64,000 nucleotides of DNA from Branchiostoma floridae. Lineage: Eukaryota; Chordata; Leptocardii; Amphioxiformes; Branchiostomatidae. The translations under genes were made by a program, and so were the position numbers. Below the pieces are notes generated by a model, which was given only the letters and a program-made list of their open reading frames with translations, did not search any database and was not told the DNA's origin. Shown piece by piece: positions 23,090 through 34,000 of the stretch (positions are counted from its first letter, which is position 1; each line of letters begins with the position of its first letter). Location of the stretch: contig NC_049979.1 of NCBI RefSeq assembly GCF_000003815.2, positions 24,575,881 through 24,639,880 on the forward strand. Reading direction: 5' to 3'.

Positions 23090-23663
23090 ACTAGCAACAA
23101 TCGGTAAATAAACCTATTCACAGAAGATGCGTTCCACACAACCGATAAAACGTCTGCATCCGCAAAACATGGATATCGTACCCAAAAGAGATAAAACAAT
23201 TAAAAACAACCGTGGGTATACTGTCCCCACAACAGGCAAAATGAATCAAGTGGATATCTTCCACACAAAAGAAGATAAATCACTAAATCCTCAATACACA
23301 CGAATAAAATTGACAAATGGATTTCCCTCTACATAACCAATCATTTACGTGCCATAGGAAACCCACCACAAAACGATGAGATATACTATCCTCCACATAA
23401 ACCAGTTCAATTAGTACAGGCTTTCCCTAAGACCTCACCTGCCAAATTGGATTAAAGCGCACAACTATAAACCACACCAAAATGCCATTGTTTAAACTAA
23501 TCATTCGCCACGTGGTCGTCAGAGGAATCAAATTATGCGCCACCTGCGATTACAGCGTACAGCTGCAAACCACACCAAAATGTATCTGCTAAAATGAATA
23601 ACCCACCACATGGTCGTCGGTGGATAAAAAACATAATACCCTCCAAAAACTAGAGATCACAGC
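23090..23663. repeat. Degenerate satellite-like repeat flanking the 110-bp array
   Basis: Phrases such as CCACACAAAAGAAGATAAATC, CCCACCACAAAACGATGAG and CCTCCACATAAACCAG recur at irregular spacing. They match the CCACCACATAAAGCGAGAG and CCTCCACAAAACAATAAATC blocks of the neighbouring regular array and look like its older, diverged edge. Confidence 0.5.
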
Positions 23664-24190
23664 TAGTGGTTGCCCACCACATAAGGCGAGAGAACATTAC
23701 TAGTGGACTCCTTCCGCGGAAACGATTGACAATTTATTAGTGGATAGTCTCCACAAAACGATAAATCATTTACTAGTGGTTACCCACCACATAAAGCGAG
23801 AGAACATTATTAGCGGACTCCTTCCGGGGAAACGATAAACAATTTATTAGTGGATAGCCTCCACAAAACAATAAATCATTTACTAGTGGTTACCCACCAC
23901 ATAAAGCGAGAGAACATTATTAGCGGACTCCTTCCGGGGAAACGATAAACAATTTATTAGTGGATAGCCTCCACAAAACAATAAATCATTTACTAGTGGT
24001 TACCCACCACATAAAACGAGAGAACATACTAGCAGAATCCTTCCGCGGAAATAATAAACAATTTCTAGTGGATAGCCTCCACAAAACAAAAATCAATTTA
24101 CTAGTGGTTACCCTCCACATAAAACGTTAAACAATACTAGCGGAATCCAAACGAAAAAGCAGCACTGTGGACATGCTCCACAAAATAATA
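23664..24190. repeat. Tandem repeat array, exact 110-bp period, about 4.8 copies
   Basis: The word TAGTGGTT(A/G)CC(C/T)(A/T)CCAC begins copies at 23664, 23774, 23884, 23994 and 24102. The first three spacings are exactly 110 bp. Copies two and three are almost identical. Each unit splits into three related ~36-bp subunits (TAGTGGTT..., TAGCGGACT..., TAGTGGATA...), each with an ACAA or CACATAA block, so the 110-bp unit arose by triplication of a shorter one. Confidence 0.9.
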
Positions 24191-24739
24191 ATAGGAACAA
24201 CAAAGGAACCTAATCAAGTCTCACCTGTGAACCCCAAGAAGAATGCTCTAAGGCGGCCAAAACGTTCAAGTAACTCCGTCGCCAGGCTGCCACGTTAAAC
24301 TGCCCGTCCTGGGCTCTAAACTCGGGCTCTCCGACCCGACCAACCGTAGTCTGCAAACCCCAGGACGATACGTAAGAGCAAGGAGCTTTTATATCTCCTT
24401 GGTAAGAGTAAACCATCCCCCAAACCTGACTACCACACTGGGCTCTCAAAATCAGCATCTGTCGCGCTGGGAAGACCTGGTCTAAAAACAAAGTCAAGAG
24501 CACGTGAAGAAGACGAGAAACATGGTAGCGAAGCTTCCCCTACGCTGCGGTGAGGCTCGTCCGCTCCGAATGACAAAATACAAGATTTATCAGTGTAATA
24601 AGTACCCCTGTGTCAGGTGAGTATGTCCAGGTGTAATTGAGGTCACGTGGCGCGCCCCCAACCTGTTAACGCTTCTTAAGGAATGCGCAAACAGGCTGGG
24701 AGCGCTAACTTGACTCAATTAGAATAGTAGAGTTTAAGC

Positions 24740-25140
24740 TATATAACACAAAATCATGACGATCTGTCAAGCCCTTCTTGATTTATTCCGTCAAAACCTG
24801 ACACTTAAACAACCCATGCAGTCCCAAAACAATCTGACGGGGGTGGGGGTGGAGGTGGGTAGGGCAAACCTACACCACTTACTCTCTGTCCCAAGAGTTA
24901 TCTACCACTTAAAAATCATGACCACAGCATGTCCAGAACTCGTGATATCAAACCCAGAATTTCTGCTGCAGTACCATAACAAGTCGCTAGGGAGCCCAAA
25001 ATCTAATCGTTTTAAGATCTCATCAAGACCTACCCACCTACTAAACATCAATACAATCAATGCAGGCATTCTTGACTTATCGTCCTTTTACTCGAATACA
25101 CAAACGCTACCCAATATACAACCTTGGCGAAGGTAAAAAT
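24740..25140 (+). repeat. Copy of the dispersed repeat, ending in TTGGCGAAGG
   Basis: Shares ATCATGACGATC(T/C)GTCAA, TTCTTGA(T/G)TTATTCCGTC, GGGAGCCCAAAAT and ACCTACCCACCTA blocks with the copies at 20820-21500 and 30270-31200. Its right end CCTTGGCGAAGGTAA resembles the right end of the insertion at 21500. Confidence 0.55.
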
Positions 25141-25144
25141 CTAA

Positions 25145-26779
25145 GCAGACAGCTGTGCATAGAAGAGGCGAAAATAACATCAATTTGAATTTATCAGGTT
25201 CAAAATGTGTTCAAGATTGGTGGAGAAAGGGTCGTTACTTTAGTTTTTTTTAATCCAATCCATCCGTTATAATGTTTCAGTCCTATATATTTTTGTCTGT
25301 CCCAAATCAGGGGTGCATACCGCTTCAATCCTGGTGCCCTCATTTCGTGGAAGGTCATGGTGCTTTGAGGAGAAAAAATAATCTGTAAGACAGCAGGGAA
25401 AACAAAAGCAGTTCATTTATTTTCATGTATTGTCAGATGCAACTGAATCACATAATTGGTGCATGTAACTATGCAAAAAAAAATCAAAGTATTAGCCTCA
25501 GCTACCAATGTTAAGACCCAGGAAAACAATCTATCGTCTAGGATTTGAGACCATTTCCTTGACAATGATTTGCTGTTACAGTGTCTGACACAGTGACTTA
25601 GCTAGCACCAGCAATATGGAGAACACAGAAACTGAAACACACAAATTGTTTCACCATGCCGATAATCATTATAAGATATTATGCTGACCCTCTTGATAAC
25701 ATATAAATCCGTCTGTCACTGAAAGTTGACGTTATACACTGCTTTGGTGGCTGGTGTGATGCGAGTGTAACATGACAATGGTAGCTGCCTGTGAAGTCAT
25801 TGAATTGATTCATGTTGTGCTGGTAACAATACCAGAAATGCATATCATCTAATTAAAAGGGCATTTTCCATTAAGATCTACTGTACAGAAATATTGCATG
25901 GTAATAGCCTACATCCAGGCATTTGGTATCTGTTTACAGAAGAAAAAATTAAGTATTGATAGTAAAGTATAAGTCAACTTTATCTTCTGGTACAAGTGAC
26001 AAAATATGCCAACTCCAAAAATTACACTTCACAATTATACAATAACACTAGGAAATCAGTGATAAAATCAAAATGACTTAATGTTAAGTAGTCAACTACA
26101 TGGAAGTTTGTGGCTAAGAAACCTTACCATTCTGGTCCTTTTGGTGAATTCCTGCTTTACAATACATGTAGGTTTGGTGTAACTCATTATACAGTACTTT
26201 GTGCCAGACAAAGGTAGACTCAGTAAACGAGAAACAAAATGTACATCTACAATTAAAATATTTTTTCCATATTGCACTCCTTCCATGTACATGTATGGCC
26301 ACTGAATCAAGCATGTTTGCCCTCTTAATCTCAAGTGTACACATGGAGTTATCAGCAAACTTGTCAGTAACCAATATACATTTAATACGCATAACGTTAT
26401 CTGTACTTCAGCGTTTTTGTCACTAAAACACACTGGAATCACTTTCATTATGATGACTGTATGGCGATATAAAAACTTCTGAAAGAAGTTCTACTTCACC
26501 TTTAATTAATATTTCTTTGTTGCACTTTTTTAATAAGTTAATTGATATCTTGTGAAAAAGAAAACCATTACATGCCGATAATATTGATTACCTTTATCAA
26601 TGAAGACCTGTGACACATGATATTAACGTTACATCTTCTCTGTAGTCCTGCATGTTTCATACAAAAATATTACAGTTTGAATGCACAGCCCATCACACTG
26701 AGGATGGTGGCATTAATTCCCTAATTTCTACAGAGAGAATACTTGTTGAAATTCTCTTACTGCTAATTACCTTGCTGCT
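25145..26779. other. No gene recognised
   Basis: AT-rich intergenic DNA. Overlapping short frames on both strands around 26100-26450 show no family resemblance and lack plausible splice structure. Confidence 0.4.
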
Positions 26780-26935
26780 ATTGTAAGAAACCAGAAGAAG
26801 CCGAATGTACGCAGTAGAATACGATTCTTGAGTAGATTCATTGTATCATTATATCATGTTGTATCATTTATTGTGACCTGTACTGAACCCAGTGGGTATG
26901 AATGTACAATAAAGGTCTTCATTCATTCATTGTTA
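26780..26935 (+). mobile_element. LINE 3' end, second copy
   Basis: Begins near TTGTAAGAAACCAGAAGAAG and ends ATGAATGTACAATAAAGGTC followed by (ATTC)n. It matches the 3' end at 8045-8180. The copy is truncated to the 3' untranslated region. Confidence 0.6.
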
Positions 26936-27334
26936 CTCCCTTTGGTTGAACATAGTGCTAAAAATATAAAATTGTCCCAACAAAACAATTCAAGATATGA
27001 CTGTTAAGTGTTTCAGTTACTGTTACAGAATATAGAACGTCATGACATGTAAAATTTTTGCATGCACCTACATGTATTCAATACACATCAGCGGATGTTA
27101 ACGGCATAATTCAGCTGTTTCAATAACTATAGCGTGCCATTGACATCCAATGAATACTGTATAGGTTTATGGAAAGTCATGGTGGGGAGAGGGTTCCATC
27201 CCCAACATGTTTGTGCCAAAAGTAAAACATAAAAGTTTTGTGATCATCAGGATACTCCTATCATAGTTGGGTTAATATGGCAACCCGTCTGTTTTGTATG
27301 TCACAGTGCTGAATTCAGAAAGATGAAAAGATGT

Positions 27335-27340
27335 TTTATT
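27335..27340 (-). terminator. Possible polyadenylation signal of the AREL1-like gene
   Basis: AATAAA on the minus strand, about 590 bp beyond the stop codon. It is one of several possible signals, and nothing else supports it. Confidence 0.25.
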
Positions 27341-27929
27341 GGTCATTGCTCACACTTTGAGTGCAGTTTTGGGACAGCAAAACAAGAGCAGCGTCTATTG
27401 ATAAAAAGTTGTCTGTGACAAGTATCAGATGTTGTTGATTTATCAGATATTACAGCAAAACAATATTTCACCAACGTTCAAATCCTCCCATGATGAGTGC
27501 AGTCTGTTCCATTATGGGAACGAACACTTATGACCTTGTTGTCGTCAAATTCAAGGTTATCCTTAAAGTTAGCCTTTATACACAGTATTCTGAAGTCTCT
27601 CAATCTTGCAATTCTGGTGGTATTGCCGATGTTGCATTTAACAACTTCCCTCAATGACAAATTTGTAATGCAACGAATTGCCAATTTTTTCTAAATTGTC
27701 CTGAATGGTCACAGAAATGAGGTTTCTGATGAAATTATGTCACACAGAGAAACACAGCATAGAAAGAACACCTCTTAAAATTGATGAATAGTTTTGGGCC
27801 AGTGCCACTCATTAAACAACAGATAAAGGTCGACCAGTACTTGTGTTATACAGTACCAGTACATGATGTTATAGTTCCTGTCAAGGACTCAGTGTAAGAT
27901 GTGTGTGTCGAAGTACTCCTTGTTGAGAA

Positions 27930-28032
27930 TTATGCCATCCCAAAGCCCTGAGACCCCTCGGTGATGGCCAGGGTTAACATCTTGTGGAGCTGCTCACAAG
28001 AATCGTAGTCTGGCAGGCACAACTGGTTAAAA
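27930..28032 (-). CDS. AREL1: AREL1-like exon 20 (catalytic Cys, stop)
   Basis: Acceptor CCACTCCAG. Its first base completes the cysteine codon, then [20 protein letters not shown], the terminal GSQGFGMA and stop TAA at 27930-27932. Human AREL1 ends FGML. Confidence 0.95.
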
Positions 28033-31000
28033 CTGGAGTGGAAAACCAGGAAACATTGTTCAATGTTCACCAATACAAAATTGTCTGCCATTAAAAAACC
28101 TTAATCATATTTGCTTAAGAAAGGAAAATTCTAGGTAATGCAGACACTAAGCATCAAAGTTTCTCTGAGCTGGTATATTGAAGATGCTTGTCTTGCATGG
28201 AGATGTCAAGAATACTTTTGACAAAGATTTAAACAACATACACAGTCACATAAAGTCAAGAATAACGCAGACAAGTTTGTCTTGGATTAAGTTTAATCTG
28301 ACTGGTAGTAACATTATTACTATAGTACAGGTAGTATTCCGTTATTGATAGTCCATCATTTCATTAAAGGCACCAGTTCTATTTTTGTAGCATTGGAAGG
28401 ATTATATTCAATATGTCAAATATTGTAGGAATATGGTTGTTATTCTCTCGATCAGTGTACAATTTTTTGAGATTGAAATATTTTCTGCCGGTGGTGTCAA
28501 ATGCTTCAAGGTCTATAGATAACAGCTGAGATTTCAAACTTCACAAAATTATGGCTTTTTGGTAGTGAATATACATCATGTAAACACTTAAAAAAATGAC
28601 AGAATGACATACTTTTGTTTAAGATGTTAATACAAATAGAATCATGTTATACATGGGCTGTGATAACGTTCAATATGGGTGTTCTGGACAGGACCTGGTG
28701 ATATTTTGTGTTAGAATATAATAGACAGATGACGTGGACCAATCAGAAATCAGGACCCATTTCATAACAACGTTTTTACTTCATAACGTCATACATGTGC
28801 CTCAAGTGGTGAATAGATTTTAGGTTTCTTTTCATTATCACACAAGCTTCCAAAAAACAGGTTGACACATCTTTGGTTGCATCGAGGTAATAAATTTGAA
28901 TACCAAATGTGAACATGTGACCTTGAGTGCTGAGCTAGTTCCTTTGTACAAATAGTGGTAGATTAATTTGATATCATTTGACCAAAGCGACTCCCCACCG
29001 GCACAGTTGGTTGCGTACAGACCCCTACGTGGCTGACTCCACTCTAAGCTAGCTACTAGTCACTCTATTTGGCCAATTTCTACTATGTGTCAGGCAATCA
29101 ATGGAGCCTGGTAGAGGCTAACACTATCACCTTATCTTAAATTAAAAAAAAGCCTTCCTGTCGGATTAAAAAAAGGGTTCCTCACCAGGTGTGGGCAGTG
29201 GGCAGTATGCCCCTGACGGGTACAGAACAAATCTGGAAGCGAGGATTGAGCTCAGCAAACCCTCCCGGTGGCAGCTGGGAGCTGCCTGTGGTGAACTGGA
29301 GTAACCTGGCGACCTCCTCCTGTGTGAAGCTGGCCACTATAGTCCAAAACCAGTCCAACACCTGCAACATTTACATACATTTAAGTGTTTCCCCCAGTAC
29401 TAGACTTAAAGTTTGTCTTATAATTTTAGCACATACACACACACACATCAGGGTGTGCGGTCTAACAAGGGTCGACCTACTGGACAGAGCCGCATGGAAG
29501 TGTGGTGTGAAGACTTGCCGACTGCTGCCTACCCCTGCGTCAGGGATCCCAGCAGCGGTATAATCAAACAATGGATAGTGAGTGAGTGATCATTTCCATA
29601 GAATGTAGAGTCGAACTAGAGTTCCACGAAACACATACCTTCGCCAAATAATCAAGGCTTATTATGGAGAGTGCAAAGACTTTAAGGTCTCATTCATGTA
29701 TTACCAGAGTACCTACTAGTATTAGAATTAAACGGCTGCATGAAAGTGCGTATATAGTGGTTGAAAATTCCTTTTCATCCATCCCAACTATTTCCAGCAT
29801 CAAAGTGATTAAAGCTTATTCATAAACAAGGCCATAGAACTACCACGCTATCCCATGGCAAATTATTTGGCCAAATTCTTCTCTTTTTTCATCTAGCTAA
29901 CATGTCTGCTTGGAGAGAAAAATCTCCCCTGCCCAAATAACTGACGTACATAACCTATCTTAAGAAAGAATAATCTATGTTAATAAGACCCTCATTTGCA
30001 TAATTATTAGTCGATGATGCTCATCCGTACATAAATAGCTACAAGTAAGAAATTCCAGTCATTTACAACTGATTATAGCATTTTCTCATTATTATGCAAA
30101 TTCTTCTTTGCATAATATTTATCTATAGTGTTGTCCTCTTCGTCAGTTACAAATGTTACATGTTGGTATAGTCCTACAAATGTTTTATATAGTGGGTTTA
30201 AACTTTCCCTTTAATTATGCAAATTGGATTTCGATTTGCATATTGATATTCAACTATATGAAACATAACTTAAGCTATCTACAAACCAAAAATTATGACG
30301 ATCCATCAATCCCTTGTTAAGTTATTCCCTTTCGAAGTCTGGCACTATATAAACGAGTCCCTTCAATAACAAAAAAGGCCCTGTGGGGCCCAAACCAGTA
30401 GTACACTACTTACCTCCAGCCTTAAGATCAACATTGTATCTACAACTAATAGCCATGCCATGACAGGTACCCCTTCTCCACTTCTTTGAAAAATAAACGT
30501 TTGACAATTGTCTGTTTTCCTGACCTATATTGTACTCACAAACCAAAACAATCAGAAGCCCTGAGAAGGCAGCTACTGTCCCCCAAATCAGGTCTTCTCA
30601 AGTAAGCAGGAGATCTGTCAACTTTCTTGATTAATTATGCAAGTTAGCTACGGATTAACATACTAATTATACTTGATTATAGAAATTATCACCAAAACTA
30701 TCAACACATCAACTATCATGACAATCCGTCCAACCTTTCTTGAGTTATTCCCTTTCAAAGTCTAAAACAAAATCGGCCCCTGCAATTTCATAAAAGCCGC
30801 CAGGGGGACCAAACTTACACAACTTACTCCCTGCCCGAAGACGTATCCACTACTCAAAAATCATGAACCTGGCACTTTTACCAAATTTTACCAATAACTT
30901 TCAACCTCCCCTGCAGTACCGTAACTTACCGCTAGGAGGCCCATAATCGAACTTGACCTTCATTTTTCCAACCCCCAGATAACTACCAAAAATCATGCAA

Positions 31001-34000
31001 AACGATCCACAACGTTTCAAACTATCCTGTACGTAAACACACACACAAACACACTCGCACCGCTGCAGCGCCGACGGAAAGCTCCAGTTGAACCGTTTTC
31101 GAAAAGGACCTTTGTTTCTGCAACCGCTACTCAAATACCAAATATCATGTATGTCCATCCAAAGGTGCTCTAATTATATGCTATTGACCTGCATATTGGG
31201 ACACCAAAAAATTTTCTACCCAAAATATGATGTGTTTCGTCTTTAACGATGAAGTGGTCACAGTATTTGAATACTCTATCTTCTAGGCCCCGTTCATGAT
31301 GCAAAAAATGAAACGGTTCTATCGGTTACTATCGGTTAGGCCAGCTGAAACGGATAAGTTTTGTCGTCATGGACGGTCCAAAACGGATCTGAAGCGATAG
31401 GAAACGGTTTGTTCGGAACGTCCTCGCGAGGTAGTATCGAAATGGTTTCTTCCTTATCCGGAATTGCGAATTTGCATCATGAACGCAAAAGCGGCGCGAT
31501 CCGTTTTACATCCGGGCATGTGCGTTCATATTTGGTGGTGCCACGGGGGAAAAGTACAATTTTTAACCCGTCATTCGGGTGTTTCGACTGTGTTTTCAAT
31601 CGTACGATTCGTTTCTATAATCGGGCCACCTCCTGGTCAACTGAGGAGCTAGCAGTCCTGATATCGCAAGGGGAATGTGTCAGGAGATCCAGTGGAAATG
31701 TCATAGTATGGCATATATCGAGACTACAATGTTTTCAGAGGCATTTCCAAGGTCATAACAGAACCCAGCTTCGAATTCAGTAAGACATTGGTTCAAATAC
31801 GATCAAAGACCAATAATCTGACACAGAAGTACAAGTTTGGGCAAGATCACAACAACCTCAGGGGTCAAAGGTCGCATTACCTTGCCTTTTCAAGGAACTG
31901 AAACGGTTTGCAAGTTTGCATCGTGAACGCAAAATGCAAACCGTTTCCTGTCGGATTTCCAGGCCTAACCGACAGAACCGTTTCATTTTTTGCATCATGA
32001 ACGGGGCCTTAGAGGGGTACGGTTATGCCTGCTGGGTTCTATATGTAATGAATGGTCCCTAATACAATTTTAAAACATTTTGAGTGTCAGACTCTACATG
32101 AAGACAAACTGAGTTTAGTTCTCCTCGACTGGAGGAAGCCATCAATAATCTCCACCAGCACTGACCTTCTCAAAGCCCCACGCTCCTCCCTGGATCTCGC
32201 AGTGCTGCTTGAAGTCTGCTATGCTGTAGTCTCCAGTCCCACAGATCAGCAGCTGCAGGGATTTGCACAACTTATTTAGAAGATCAGGTAGCACTTGTGC
32301 AGAATCTGAGGCCATGTTGATTTGGATGACATCCACATGCGCACCAAATTTTGGTTGTTTCCACAAAACAAGTTTTCAACCAAGCTGTTAACCATACAAA
32401 GCAGCTGTAAAATGAGCAAATATATGCAGATGTTTAAAAAAATATCATAAAACATAATCTTATGTTATAGGATGACAACAGCAGTTTAAATGTCAAAGAA
32501 AAAGATGTGAAAGAACAAAAATGAAAATGTTTCAATTTTGTTTGGTATACTCTGTGTGTTTGGTCCTTTTGTTCAACTTTCCTGACCAGTACTGTTAGAT
32601 TTCATACCTATAAAGGCAACTTATTCGCACACTGCCATCAGTTTTGGGATTGCCAGAGGATGTCTGTCATCTATAAAATCAAATCAAACATGGCCTAAGA
32701 TGTAACATACAATTTATAAAATTTGTGTATTAGACAAGGTTCTAGGCCATACCCAATTTTGTTTGGATGCTGTTGACAAAAGCACTGGAAAGGTCATAAT
32801 CTGGGATCACCAATTATCTTTCCAAGGTCCAGACTTGGGCATATAAGAGCAGAATCATGGCTTAAATCACTTGGGTCTATATTGCTGCAACCTTAAACAA
32901 AATAGGAAAACCTCAGCACAGAGTATTTTGTCACGTTACTTTCCTGTAATTAGAATGATAACCATGTCACATTAATAGAAATGGTGTAAACGGGAATATT
33001 ACCTCTAGTTCATTTTCATCAAAAATGCTGAGGAGGTTGTCAGGAATGAGCTCATTCAGACCTGAGGAGAGAAAAGTGCAGCCATATACATCTTAACATT
33101 ATGTTACTCACATGAGCACAGATGACATGATACAGTCATACAAGTTAACATGGAAAAAAAAACAGTTACTAGAGTTCCACAAACACATACCTTTGTCAAA
33201 TGAACCAGGTTTGTTTATGTAGAATGATGTCTGTAGAGTCTGACATAAATGTGTTCCTCATTGCATTTCACACAAACTCATATCAACTAAACTTTGGTGA
33301 CCTGCTCCATGACATATTTTTGTGAAAATTTGATGAACTATGATGATTAGAAAGGTAAATAAACCAAGTCCAAACAAACAGCTTTTTTTCTATTAAAACT
33401 TTTTTTTTATTATTCATTTCCCTTTTTTTTGAAGACAGAATTTTCACAATAATGTTGGTAGCGCCGAATCACTGTGGTCACCTGTTACTAGGTATTGGTG
33501 GCTCGTGTCCATAAATAAACGACCAGTAAAAAACAGCCAGACAACTGTCATACACATAAGAAATAAAGCTTCACAAAAGACTACAATTATTGGTCTTCAA
33601 ATGTTTGTTGAGTAGAATACCGGCCATAGAAAAAAAACCATAAGTATCACCGCCGTTGTTTTCCCCAGGGAGCGTGGCCCCGCAGGTGGCAGACGAGCGA
33701 ACGCCCAAAAGAATTGTTACTCTAACAAATGATTCGTACTGTCTATGAAAATGAAATTTCACAGAGTGATGTCGAATATGTTTCCCAATACGTGAGTTTT
33801 TTTGTGATTTTGGCATTGTCGTTTTTCATAATGATTTTGTTAGTTGGGCCGCCGCATTCAGTGCATTTCGCCCATTTCCCATGAAAACACGACCTGGATT
33901 GTGAAAGATTTAGCCCTCCTTGCGGGAGACAAGAAGCACACACAATCACAATTCTACTGTCAAAAGAAAGCTAATATATCATAAAATTAGAATTTTTATT

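Noticed and set aside
24210-24503. Minus-strand frame of 97 codons ending near a GTGAGA donor
   Set aside because: A promoter-like GC-rich region and a possible splice donor are present, but the protein matches nothing I know and no second exon was found. Could be a 5' exon of an unseen gene; not enough to annotate.
26092-26448. Overlapping frames on both strands, up to 118 codons
   Set aside because: AT-rich, no similarity, no splice context; chance frames.
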